Part shown: positions 8,263 to 16,605 of the stretch, piece by piece
Layout of the letters: each line of letters begins with the position of its first letter
Numbering within the stretch: the stretch's first letter is position 1
Source of the DNA: Pseudovibrio japonicus
Lineage (GTDB): Bacteria; Pseudomonadota; Alphaproteobacteria; Rhizobiales; Stappiaceae
Direction: 5' to 3'
Length of the DNA stretch: 64,000 nucleotides
Assembly (NCBI RefSeq): GCF_014651595.1
Contig: NZ_BMXE01000002.1
Location: forward strand, 372,001 to 436,000
Made by a program: the position numbers and the translations under genes
The notes under the pieces: generated by a model
Seen by the model: only the letters and a program-made list of their open reading frames with translations
Database searches by the model: none
Told to the model about the DNA's origin: nothing

Positions 8263-8775
8263 ATGCTGATTGATACCAACGCAATCACACTTAAGTTCCT
8301 CGATGAACTCATCTTCAACACTTCCGAAGAAGTCATTTCGGCTTTCTTCGAAGTGTCATCTACCGGAAGTTATTGCTGCTTCAAAAGTGGAGAAATTGAC
8401 TTCAGCATACCTTGTGAGGAAGCGATTCCAGTTTTCTTTCAAGAGTGGGCCAATGGTTGGCATTGTTACTCCCAGCAAGGTTGGGTGACTATCCTTAAAG
8501 TCGCGGTTCCGGCTCACGCTGGAGAAAATTCGGCGCATGAAGCCATTGACAGCTTCTGCACCCAAGCTTTTGCCTCAGACCCATTCTCAGCAGGCTATCA
8601 CTACGCAAGCCTTATCAGCCGAGAGCCGGTAGATGGCAAGTTTGGAGGCTTTATCTTCGTAAACCGGAAGAATGATGCAGATCCAAACGGAAAACAGGAG
8701 GACCAGATTGCATTCTCAGAACTTCGCCTCAAGCTAATGCTTCTGACTGCAATGGAAGCGCACGAGGTAATGTAA
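8263..8775 (+). CDS. Hypothetical protein, mob-operon distal
   Basis: 170 aa, with a good ribosome-binding site (AAGGAG) nine bases before the ATG. I do not recognise the family. The sequence is acidic and mixed alpha/beta, with several aromatic residues (EWANGWHCY, GWVTIL) and no signal peptide or membrane segment. It follows the mob genes in the same direction after a short gap and could be co-transcribed with them. Candidates include a small cytosolic accessory or an immunity-like protein; nothing in the sequence decides between these. Confidence 0.65.
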   Translation: MLIDTNAITLKFLDELIFNTSEEVISAFFEVSSTGSYCCFKSGEIDFSIPCEEAIPVFFQEWANGWHCYSQQGWVTILKVAVPAHAGENSAHEAIDSFCTQAFASDPFSAGYHYASLISREPVDGKFGGFIFVNRKNDADPNGKQEDQIAFSELRLKLMLLTAMEAHEVM

Positions 8776-8833
8776 CACTCTGAGTAGGATATGACATTTT
8801 CACCCCTTGCGCTCAAACGCATGGGGTGCTCTT

Positions 8834-9115
8834 TCAAAGGTCTCGATAGCCAATAGGTAGCAATATAGGTCCCCTCAAGCTAGGTAGCCCCGGTAGTCCT
8901 GGCAACCCTGGGAGCCCTGGCAAGCCCTTGAGCCCAAGAGGAGCCATAGTTTTTACCGCAATACGATCATCGCTAATTATTTCGGCCACATAAGAACCGT
9001 TCCAAACTTCATTGCCATCCAATCTTCCCAAGAATTTGCTATTTTTGTGGAACACGTTATTTCCAACGACAAACGCCACTCCTCGCCCACCTGAATTAAA
9101 CAGCCAACGCGCCAT
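8834..9115 (-). CDS. 4-fold beta flower protein with collagen-like Gly-Leu-Pro tail
   Basis: About 93 aa. The chosen start has a strong ribosome-binding site (GGAGGA eight bases upstream); an upstream in-frame ATG at 9163 lacks one. The N-terminal half (WLFNSGGRGVAFVVGNNVF, FLGRLDGNEVWNG) shows the short beta repeats I associate with the small '4-fold beta flower' family. The tail GLPGLPGLPGLPGLP and the ending YRDL also fit that family. It is oriented against the neighbouring genes. Its role is unknown. The family call is from memory. Confidence 0.6.
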   Translation of the reverse strand: MARWLFNSGGRGVAFVVGNNVFHKNSKFLGRLDGNEVWNGSYVAEIISDDRIAVKTMAPLGLKGLPGLPGLPGLPGLPSLRGPILLPIGYRDL

Positions 9116-9217
9116 AATCTCATCCTCCGTTGATAAGAGATCCAATATTTCTGCGAAAATCATTCGCTTTAATCTAAGGCTGATAATTGATGCTGAAATT
9201 CATAAAGTAAATATCAG

Positions 9218-9380
9218 CTCCCACTGTGGGAGAGTAATAAAGTATCATACTGACAAGCCCCCAAAATAGCGGAAGTCTGGCGATACAGCACGCACAGTAG
9301 AGATTAAAGTTGCATACTGACGGGTGTATAGGCCCATTCAACAACAGTTTTCTAAGTATTAAAGTATCATACCGAAGAAG
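9218..9380 (+). repeat. Iteron-like repeat cluster A (three copies)
   Basis: After a CTCCCAC-T-GTGGGAG palindrome (9218-9232) come three related units: TAATAAAGTATCATAC (9235-9250), GATTAAAGTTGCATAC (9302-9317) and TATTAAAGTATCATAC (9357-9372). Two are followed by TGAC and the third by CGAA. Start-to-start spacing is 67 and 55 bases, matched almost exactly by cluster B (66 and 56). This explains most of the 500 bp gene-free stretch before the PIN gene. Confidence 0.8.
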
Positions 9381-9617
9381 TGTAATCCCACCTTCATAAC
9401 TAGCTATCGCGTGCCAGAGCGACAGGCCGATTTGAGCCCATAGTGGACATTCAGATTGTCGATTCCGATGGCAGGAATGCGAACTTTTGAGACATTTTCT
9501 TGATGTTGCCTATAGGACAGGGGCGAGCGAACGCAAAAACTATTGGATGCTTTTAGCCACAGCCACCTCTTTGAGGAAATTGCTAGGAAAAGCAGTAAAT
9601 ATGATCTATTGCAACTT

Positions 9618-10721
9618 ATGAACGACAAACACCCACCTCAAGCAATCGGACTTGAAACTCGCCATATTTTCTTCGATACGCAAGTCTATCGCGGATATGG
9701 TCACGACCTTAGCGTTAAATCTCTTGAAGTTCTAGCAGGCTACATCGCTGAAGACATTCTTATTCTGCATACGACCGACATCACTCTGAGAGAAGTCAGC
9801 GCTCAACTGGATGCGATGCAATTAGAGCTTGTAACGAAGGCAAACCGGTCTGCCCGATTGCTCGACCGTTGGAATAGAAAGCTGCGTGACAAACGCAATT
9901 GGTTTACCGTCCCGGAAAAGCTGGACCCGCCAGCCTCACCCACAAATGCCTATCGAGACTTCGAAAGGACACTGCTCTACCGCTGGAATGTGAAGTGTCA
10001 TAAAGCAGCGGACCTTTCAATGGGGGCTGTACTCGACCAGTATTTTCTTCGCGAAGCACCATTTGACAAAGATGGGAGTAAGGAGTTTCCCGACGCTATG
10101 GCGCTTCTTGCCTTGGAGGCTTGGTGTCAGCAGGCAAGAGAGAAATGCTATGTGGTAAGCAAAGACCAAGCGGTTCAACGTGCGGCGGATAAATCCGAAC
10201 ATTTGATCCCCATTGATTCACTTGAAAAGCTGCTTTCGGTTCTAACCTCTGCTCAAGATCATGACATTGCCGACAAAGTCGGATATGCACTGCGCAATGC
10301 GCCTTTATCAGATAAACTTGAAGAGATACTTTCAACCAACATGATCCATTTTGGTGGTCTATACGATGGCGACAGGATGGATGGCGAGGTCGGGAATATC
10401 GAGTTCGCCGCATTGAACGAGATATCTTCAGTCACGGTGCTGCGTGTCGACAAAGACAAGGTTGCCTGCCTCCTCGGGATCAAAATGGACGTGACCGCCG
10501 AGATCTCTTTTTCCGATGAAACATACGCAAGTTGGGATAATGAAAGCGGTCGTTTTTTTGGGTTAGAGACTGAATATGACGATGTTGATGATACTGTACC
10601 CGTCAGAATTTTTATCGAACTCACCCGAGACGACGGCGAGTTTCTACTCGACGATTTTCAGTTCATCACTAGCGACTTGACCATAAGTGATTACAACTCT
10701 GATGGGTACCCATACAAGTAA
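9618..10721 (+). CDS. PIN-domain protein (DUF4935-like), possible RNase
   Basis: 367 aa from ATG 9618; an in-frame TTG 25 codons upstream is less likely. The PIN fold acidic residues appear in order: FFDTQVYRG, TTDITLREV, EFPDAMALLAL and VVSKDQAVQ. That is the Asp-Glu-Asp-Asp set that binds metal in PIN ribonucleases. The last 170 residues are rich in beta strand and acidic residues and are not recognised. There is no antitoxin-sized partner immediately beside it. The gene sits between two near-identical repeat clusters (A and B) and could be a defence or plasmid-maintenance nuclease. Nuclease activity is inferred from the motif. Confidence 0.7.
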   Translation: MNDKHPPQAIGLETRHIFFDTQVYRGYGHDLSVKSLEVLAGYIAEDILILHTTDITLREVSAQLDAMQLELVTKANRSARLLDRWNRKLRDKRNWFTVPEKLDPPASPTNAYRDFERTLLYRWNVKCHKAADLSMGAVLDQYFLREAPFDKDGSKEFPDAMALLALEAWCQQAREKCYVVSKDQAVQRAADKSEHLIPIDSLEKLLSVLTSAQDHDIADKVGYALRNAPLSDKLEEILSTNMIHFGGLYDGDRMDGEVGNIEFAALNEISSVTVLRVDKDKVACLLGIKMDVTAEISFSDETYASWDNESGRFFGLETEYDDVDDTVPVRIFIELTRDDGEFLLDDFQFITSDLTISDYNSDGYPYK

Positions 10722-10764
10722 GCCACTCCCGTAAAGGTTACTTGTAGGGACTTGAGATCATAAT

Positions 10765-10816
10765 GTGCAGCGGTAGCTTGGCCGTTGTGCAGCGGTAGCT
10801 TGGCCGTTGTGCAGCG
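10765..10816 (+). repeat. 22 bp tandem repeat (2.4 copies)
   Basis: The unit GTGCAGCGGTAGCTTGGCCG plus TT occurs at 10765-10786 and 10787-10808, followed by GTGCAGCG. The copies are identical, so the duplication is recent. It lies 20 bases before cluster B. No coding role. Confidence 0.85.
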
Positions 10817-10831
10817 AACAACTGGTTTGTT

Positions 10832-10990
10832 GTGGGAGAGTAATAAACTTTCATACCGACAAGCGCCCCAAGCAGTACAAATCAGCCGATATGAGATGCC
10901 TACGAATAAATAAAGTTACATACTTGCCGCTGCACATCCACTCTCAACATCAGCTTTTTGAGTGTTAAAGATTCATACCGAAGAGCCCAT
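10832..10990 (+). repeat. Iteron-like repeat cluster B (three copies)
   Basis: GTGGGAGAG is followed by TAATAAACTTTCATAC (10841-10856), AAATAAAGTTACATAC (10907-10922) and TGTTAAAGATTCATAC (10963-10978). The first is followed by CGACAAGCGCCCC and the last by CGAAGAG, as in cluster A. The layout (66 and 56 bp spacing) mirrors cluster A on the other side of the PIN gene. Confidence 0.8.
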
Positions 10991-11443
10991 TGCAGTCATT
11001 AAAGAGACTGCTAGTGCTCGCAGGCGCAGCATGTTGCAGTGTGACCAAAGCGGACGTTTGACCTAGTTACGGAGCAGCTCCATACAGCGCCAGAAGTCAA
11101 CTTATGATTGACTTTAACGTGCTTGAGGCTGAGGACCAACAACGGACATTCGAGCGTTTCTTTCTGGGGTTGAGGCAATTCTTTTAGAAGTTACTGCTAG
11201 CGTTTTCATGAATGCTTCCGGTTGGACCTATGTGCTCACTTTTGCTGGATGTGTCACGGGTCGTTGAGCCCTCTTTACCAGTTGCTGCGGTTTGCACCAA
11301 TATCGGCTGTCTCAGCTTGGCGTTGGGCATGGAACGTTGAATCAAGTCGGCAACGGCGTGCCAATTCAGTAGGTATCAGTGTGCCGCATTGAATGTTAGT
11401 AAGGACATCTGTATCCCCACGCCCAGATGCCCCATGGAGTGCC
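10991..11443. other. Gene-free stretch
   Basis: About 450 bp after cluster B with no convincing reading frame, RNA or repeat. Short stop-rich frames only. It may be decayed insertion debris, but I recognise nothing in it. Confidence 0.6.
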
Positions 11444-12466
11444 TCAGTTTAATTCGAAGTGATCCGCCAAGGCGTCGATAATGGTGTCAAGCACCTGAGT
11501 TCGATCCGTCCCCACCGGGTCGGTGCAGACAGGATCGTCTTGTTCTTCGATCAGAAGAGCTTCACCTGCGGGCTTACACAGTCCAAGTGCTGTAAAATGC
11601 GTAGCGGGTGCGATAGTCTTAACAGAAGCCTGCGGCACCAAAGCCTCAAAATTGCTGCCCATGGCGCTCGTGTCTGTCGCATTGAGCCTATGGGTTCCTT
11701 CGCCCAACCCTACAAGAAGAAGCGGAACCGTTACATCCTGCACATCCTGCGGCGCAAGATCCCAAGTTAGGCCAGGATCAATAGCTGCGACGCCACTGAT
11801 ACGTGGATCCCTGTAGGATGCCTCATACCTGTCTTGATCGATTGCCGTGATGTCGACGCCTTCGGCTGTCAGTTCAGCGCAAAACTGTGACCCTGGACCC
11901 GCAGCTTTGCAATAGTCGAAAAAACCGTCCCGATTGCCTTGGACACCTGCAAGTGAAAGGGCAGTCCATCCCCCATAGGATAAGCCTGTGGCATAGATCC
12001 GTGTTTCGTCGATGATGGGTGCGAAAATCGGATCTTGTAAAACATAGTCCAACGCGGCGGACATGTCTTCGGCGCGGGTCCAGTGGTTGAATGCGGTGTC
12101 GAAGTCCAAATCAAAAGTTGTACTGCTTGGATGGTTTACCGCCACAACGATTGCCCCTTTGGAAGCCAACCCCGCGCTGAGCCACGCCATCCGAGCGTAA
12201 TTGCCACCCCAGCCATGTGAGAGAAGAACGACCGGATGTCGTCCCGGTACCGGCACGGCATCTCTGAACACGGGAGTTCCATAGAAAGCTGCATTTTCAG
12301 CAAACATGGTCTGGTGCTGACCCACGGCAGGGAACATGACAGCCATCTGCATATCTTGGTCATGATGGGGAGTCGCTATAGTCAGCTCGTTGAGGCCGAC
12401 ATCTTGTGCTGCGATTTCAGTGCCAGCAGAGAGGATCGAAGCGAGGGCAAGGACAATAGTTTTCAT
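11444..12466 (-). CDS. Secreted alpha/beta hydrolase (dienelactone hydrolase/PAF-AH-like)
   Basis: 340 aa. A signal peptide of about 20 residues (MKTIVLALASILSAGTEIAA) predicts export. The oxyanion-type motif LLSHGWGG comes near residue 83, the nucleophile elbow GLSYGG places Ser at 163, and a C-terminal ATHFTALG offers the catalytic His. This order is that of serine hydrolases of the predicted dienelactone hydrolase group. The substrate is unknown. Upstream of it lie only about 300 bp without genes, then a decayed IS. It is transcribed opposite to the PIN gene. The fold call is firm; the specific activity is open. Confidence 0.82.
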   Translation of the reverse strand: MKTIVLALASILSAGTEIAAQDVGLNELTIATPHHDQDMQMAVMFPAVGQHQTMFAENAAFYGTPVFRDAVPVPGRHPVVLLSHGWGGNYARMAWLSAGLASKGAIVVAVNHPSSTTFDLDFDTAFNHWTRAEDMSAALDYVLQDPIFAPIIDETRIYATGLSYGGWTALSLAGVQGNRDGFFDYCKAAGPGSQFCAELTAEGVDITAIDQDRYEASYRDPRISGVAAIDPGLTWDLAPQDVQDVTVPLLLVGLGEGTHRLNATDTSAMGSNFEALVPQASVKTIAPATHFTALGLCKPAGEALLIEEQDDPVCTDPVGTDRTQVLDTIIDALADHFELN

Positions 12467-12777
12467 GGAGTGCCTATCGGTGAAGTGGTTTGAATGTTGA
12501 CACCTTCATTCAGACACTGACGGAATATTATTCGACCTGAATCCGGTTTAAGGTCACGCAGATCAGGATTTAGGTCCTATTAAGTAAGGAAAATGACCTC
12601 GCCTGATGCCAGTTCTACCAATACCCATGATTATCGATCTGCTGCTAATGGGCCTTCTTTTGCACCGTGTGCTAGTTCGCGGGGGGCACGCAATCAGAAA
12701 TAGCAAGAACATAAAACCGGCGAGGCCCTGTACTAAGGCGGATGTCGGCAAATGGTCACAGTTGGGTAATTCCAGAT
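12467..12777. other. Gene-free stretch between hydrolase and IS remnant
   Basis: About 310 bp. It must hold the hydrolase promoter on the minus strand. Otherwise I see no supported gene or structured repeat. Confidence 0.5.
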
Positions 12778-13593
12778 GGCTCTGTTGCATCTGTTGAGTG
12801 AAGACACAAATAACCTTCCCCAGGCGCAATTTAAGCGTGAATTCCAAACAGGCGGTTGATAAAGAAAACCTCGGTCCCACCTCCGACAGATCTGATCCAG
12901 CCGTCAAACTGCCCCTTCTTAAACATTCGCATTACCTCAAAGCCCTTAATGGTTGCAGTCGCTGTTCGCATCGACTGGAAGCCGAGCGTTGGTTTAATCA
13001 GCCGCTTGAGCTTGCCATGGTCGCTCTCCAGCCGGTTATTTAGATATTTAACTTGCCGCAACTGAACGAATTCTGGCACCTTTCCTTCGGACTTAAGTTC
13101 AGCCAAGGCCAGACCATAGGCAGGATTCTTGTCAGTGTTGATCCTTGAGGGAACATAATGCTTTGATCGCCTCAAGGCTTTGGCAAGAAAGCGCTTTGCC
13201 GCCTTGCTGTCGCGTTTGGCTGTAAGCAGAAAATCAATCGTATCACCACGCTTATCGATGGCCCGAAACAGATATTTCCATTGACCCTTAACCTTCACAT
13301 ATGTTTCGTCGACACGCCAAGAGAACGACAGCCGATTTTGATACCACAAGGTCCGCTTTTCTAGTTCCGGGGCGTAGTGCTGAACCCATCTGTAGAGGGT
13401 GGTGTGGTCAACATCAACGCCGCGCTCCTTCAGCATTTCCTCAAGATCGCGTTAGCTGATGCCATATTTACAATACCACCTCACAGCCCAAAGAATGATC
13501 TCCCCTGAAACTGGCGATACTTGAATTCTGACATTGCAAATCCCCCACACCGTAGGGATCATGCAGGCAAGGCCTCAAACTTGCAACAAAGCC
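12778..13593 (-). mobile_element. IS6-family insertion sequence, decayed (816 bp)
   Basis: The terminal sequences GGCTCTGTTGCA (from 12778) and GGCTTTGTTGCAA (read on the minus strand from 13593) form imperfect inverted repeats of IS6/IS26 type. The 816 bp length is normal for the family. The eight bases flanking each end do not match, so there is no target duplication. The transposase inside is broken, so the copy should be immobile on its own. Confidence 0.85.
12831..13534 (-). pseudogene. IS6-family transposase, frameshift and nonsense mutation
   Basis: The 201 aa intact portion (from 13436) includes the DDE catalytic region: WRVDETYVKVKG (first Asp), the INTDKNPAYG Asp and the LNNRLESDHG Glu. 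Upstream codons still encode EIILWAVRWYCKYGIS, but the next codon is TAA (13452-13454) where the family has Tyr, followed by RDLEEML. Further upstream the start MSEFKYRQFQ is in a different frame, so a one-base indel lies near 13500-13506. Two independent lesions show that it is dead. Confidence 0.9.
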
Positions 13594-13663
13594 CTCGAAG
13601 GTCACATGTGCTGCGCTAGCGAAGTTGGTTCTGTGATAACAGTGAGGATGGAAAACTCAAGGG

Positions 13664-14203
13664 TTAGCTGTCTCGTGCACTGCGCAGAATCTTGCTGGCA
13701 AGAAGATCGTCTCCAACTGATCTGGCAAGGACAATTGCCCCAACCATCGTCGACAACGTGCGCAGCGCCTTGGTTTCGTCTCCCATCTCCCCTTCAATTA
13801 GAGCTATTATTTCTCGAATAGCTTCGGCAAATGCGCTCTGCACCCGCTCATCTTGCCTTGGGCTTTCGCTCGCAAGTGCGGCGAAACTACATCCTTCACC
13901 GAGCGCTTTTAGGTGTTGCTCGGACAGATACCATTTCTGAACAGCTTTGATCGGGTCCCCAGTCGCACCTGATATGGAATGCTCCCAACGATCTTTATTT
14001 TCCTTGAGGGCCGCCTCTGTTGCTTCTGCAACAAGGTCGGACTTACCGGTGAATTGCTTATAGAAGCCGCCATGGGTCATCCCAGCCGCTTTCATCAAAT
14101 CGGCGATCCCAATTCCGTCATACCCCTGCTCACGGAAAAGCTGACCTGCGGTCTCGACCACGTTCTTCCGATTTTGTTCGGCGATTTTACGACTGACTCG
14201 CAT
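13664..14203 (-). CDS. TetR/AcrR family regulator
   Basis: 179 aa. The N-terminal helix-turn-helix region is classic TetR (FREQGYDGIGIADLMKAAGMTHGGFYKQFTGKSDL), and the C-terminal ligand domain contains the EGCSFAALASE segment typical of a TetR subgroup. A 10 bp inverted repeat sits directly upstream of its start and is a likely operator. The target may be itself or a gene lost from the cargo; the nearest intact neighbours are the hydrolase beyond the IS and fabF 600 bp away. Confidence 0.88.
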   Translation of the reverse strand: MRVSRKIAEQNRKNVVETAGQLFREQGYDGIGIADLMKAAGMTHGGFYKQFTGKSDLVAEATEAALKENKDRWEHSISGATGDPIKAVQKWYLSEQHLKALGEGCSFAALASESPRQDERVQSAFAEAIREIIALIEGEMGDETKALRTLSTMVGAIVLARSVGDDLLASKILRSARDS

Positions 14204-14217
14204 GACGGACCTCTGAC

Positions 14218-14280
14218 TAATTTAGATGATGATATTAATCTAAGCTTGACATGGATAGATTGCAATCATAATCTAAATTA
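14218..14280. promoter_or_regulatory. Likely TetR operator region
   Basis: Perfect arms TAATTTAGAT (14218-14227) and ATCTAAATTA (14271-14280) lie just upstream of the minus-strand TetR gene. Between them are further partial matches (TTAATCTAA, TAGATTGCAATC) that could form a pair of closely spaced operators. Repressor binding is inferred from position and symmetry. Confidence 0.55.
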
Positions 14281-14624
14281 ATACCGTTCGTTTCTATGCC
14301 AACTTTTTTGTAGTATGCGCAGCCCATAGACGCATTGCAGTCGGAACGACGGCGCAAAGGAAATTAAAGGAAAGATAAAACCAACATGGCCTTTTCACGA
14401 AATTCATTGTGCTCCCTCAAGATCGCCAGCTTCACTTCAAAAGCGTATTGCAGCCTTGAAGGAATTTACGGGCAACTGGAGGTCACAAAGTAAGTGGCAT
14501 TCTTTTTGCGATAAATCGTTTGAGTGACGATGTAATTTTACGGCATCCTTTTCGCTGCGATGTTGTTAAGGGGGCTACGGAAGTGCAACTTGAGCTGTCC
14601 CTGCTTGCAGAGTGAACGTTGGCT
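14281..14624. other. Gene-free stretch, probable insertion debris
   Basis: About 340 bp between the TetR control region and an IS6-type transposase fragment. No gene is supported. Confidence 0.45.
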
Positions 14625-14719
14625 GGTCTGAATTCGATCCCCCAGAGGCGAGCGGCTTCATACGAGACCACAATGCCGCGCTCCCGCAGCAATTCTTCCA
14701 CCTCGCACAGGCTTAGAGA
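14625..14719 (-). pseudogene. IS6-type transposase N-terminal fragment
   Basis: Minus-strand translation gives LSLCEVEELLRERG and then IVVSYEAARLWGIEF, closely resembling the conserved start of IS6-family transposases (LSLRDVEELLAERG-type followed by VSYETxRRW). The similarity ends after about 30 residues and the frame continues into unrelated sequence. It differs from the IS at 12778, so it is a second, separate remnant. Confidence 0.65.
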
Positions 14720-14810
14720 GCAAGGGTGGAATTAAATGCGTAAAGTATTGATCACATTGTATGAATCGTAATTATGTGACGTTTTTGAGAATACACACGA
14801 TAGGTAGTTT

Positions 14811-16079
14811 ATGAAACAAGATCCAATAGTCGTAACGGGAATGGGGTTAGTGACACCGCTTGGCTGCGGTGTAATGGAAGTGTGGGAGAGATTACTTGCT
14901 GGGAAGTCAGGCGTCCGGCAGATCGAACGGTTCACTGTAGATGACTTACAAACAACCATTGCTGGCTTGGTTCCGTCCTCGCTTGAAGATGACTGCGGTC
15001 TGGACCCTGACCGCGTTATCAGTAAAAAAGACCGTAAAAAGATAGATCTCTTTACCCTTTATGCTTTAGCTGCAGCGGAAGAAGCTCTCTCGCAAGCAGG
15101 TTGGCGACCTGAAACCCAAGAGCAACTGGACCGCACGGCCACCATCATTGGTACCGGGATCGGTGGTTTTCCAGTAGTGACGGCGGCTTTGCATACCCTT
15201 GATACAAAAGGCCCTCGTCGAATTTCTCCTTTCGTAGTTCCGCAATTTCTTGGAAATCTGGCGGCAGGCAATGTCTCAATAAAATACGGATTTCGCGGAC
15301 CAATTGGTGCTCCGGTTACAGCCTGCGCTGCTGGACTACAGGGTATCGGGGACGGTATGCGGATCATTTCGAGCGGTGAAGCTGATGTCGCGGTTGTCGG
15401 AGGTACCGAGGCGTGCATCGACCGTTTAGCACTAGCTGGGTTTAATGCTGCCAGAGCGCTTTCTACAGACAATGACAACCCACAAACTGCCTCACGCCCC
15501 TATGATAAGTCCCGGTCGGGTTTTGTCCTTTCCGAGGGTGCCGGATTGCTGGTGATTGAGAAGATGTCTCACGCAATTAACCGCGGTGCCACGCCCCTTG
15601 TCATCCTTGAAGGTTATGGAACAAGTGCAGACGCATATCATTTAACGGCAGGTCCGGAGGATGGTGCTGGGGCTGCTTTGGCAATCCGCCGAGCTCTTAC
15701 GGGGGCAGAGTGTGACACTGAGGAAATCGGTTACATCAATGGACACGCAACCTCAACCTCTGTTGGGGACGCTGGCGAAATTGCAGCGTTACGAAGCGTA
15801 TTTTCTGAAACATTGCCTAAGGTGCCGATTTCTTCAACCAAATCTGCCACCGGACATTTATTAGGTGCAGCAGGAAGTGTTGAAGTCATTTTTACCTCGC
15901 TTGCGACCATTACCGGATCTCTCCCTGCCACACTTAACTTCCGCCAAGGAGATCTGGACACCAAGGATCTGGATTTCATACCCGATCTGGGCAGAAAGAA
16001 ATCCATAGAAAGGGCTCTTTGTAACGCTTTTGGGTTCGGGGGTGTAAACGCTTGTTTGGTTATAAAATCAGTTAACTAA
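14811..16079 (+). CDS. fabF: Beta-ketoacyl-ACP synthase II (FabF paralogue)
   Basis: 422 aa, full length for FabF. The thiolase-fold active site is complete: Cys172 in VTACAAGLQGIG, His in INGHATST, and the Lys/His region SSTKSATGHLLGAAG. It condenses acyl-ACP with malonyl-ACP in fatty acid elongation. No ACP, FabG or other fatty-acid gene is adjacent, so this is probably an accessory copy carried by the element rather than the housekeeping gene. Possible roles are temperature-dependent or altered membrane acyl chains (inference). The PAP2 phosphatase that follows could relate to lipids too. Confidence 0.92.
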   Translation: MKQDPIVVTGMGLVTPLGCGVMEVWERLLAGKSGVRQIERFTVDDLQTTIAGLVPSSLEDDCGLDPDRVISKKDRKKIDLFTLYALAAAEEALSQAGWRPETQEQLDRTATIIGTGIGGFPVVTAALHTLDTKGPRRISPFVVPQFLGNLAAGNVSIKYGFRGPIGAPVTACAAGLQGIGDGMRIISSGEADVAVVGGTEACIDRLALAGFNAARALSTDNDNPQTASRPYDKSRSGFVLSEGAGLLVIEKMSHAINRGATPLVILEGYGTSADAYHLTAGPEDGAGAALAIRRALTGAECDTEEIGYINGHATSTSVGDAGEIAALRSVFSETLPKVPISSTKSATGHLLGAAGSVEVIFTSLATITGSLPATLNFRQGDLDTKDLDFIPDLGRKKSIERALCNAFGFGGVNACLVIKSVN

Positions 16080-16219
16080 ACGGCCCGAACTGGCAGTGTT
16101 CCATAGTCTCTTAGATCTCCTTTTGGATTGACGCATCTGTATGGCCCTACAGGACCGATCGTGCATGTGTAGACGCCCCTGGAAATGCAAGCAGTTTTTT
16201 CATCGGCTTAGGATGAATG

Positions 16220-16407
16220 GGTTCTGTCGCAAAGTTTAGATCCGACCTTAAAAGTTAGAAAATCATTCTATCACATTGGTCAGTCGACTATTTTAGATCT
16301 TGAAACGCTCTATTTCCTTCAAAAATGGCACCCAGATGCCAAATAAGAGGATCTGAGCACTTAGGCTTAGAATTAAATTCTACGTCAAAAAACTTTGCGA
16401 CAAAGCC
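16220..16407. mobile_element. MITE-like IS6 derivative (188 bp)
   Basis: The 18 bp ends GGTTCTGTCGCAAAGTTT (16220-16237) and, inverted, GGCTTTGTCGCAAAGTTT (16407-16390) differ at two positions and match IS6-type termini. The internal 150 bp encodes nothing. No target duplication is visible. It is either a MITE mobilised in trans by an IS6 transposase or an internally deleted IS. It accounts for much of the 525 bp between fabF and the PAP2 gene. Confidence 0.7.
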
Positions 16408-16605
16408 ACTTTTCGTGTTCCTAGGTAAATTTTTTTTAACATAAATTACCGCTTCCAGTTTCGCTCTTGAGACAAGACTGTCTGAGGCGGAACGGCGGGC
16501 TCTTTAAAAAGTAACTATTCAGGGCTCGCGCCTGACGTGTGCCGGTAGAAAAGTGTGTTGCGCGTTCGATCAGATTTTGCAGCAGCGCCAGAGTATGAGT
16601 TATAT

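Noticed and set aside
8834-8960. Sequence artefact in the GLP repeat
   Set aside because: The repeat is short, in frame and typical of the family tail, so it is taken as real.
14483-14701. Intact small regulator gene
   Set aside because: The N-terminal part is an IS6 transposase fragment that runs into unrelated sequence.
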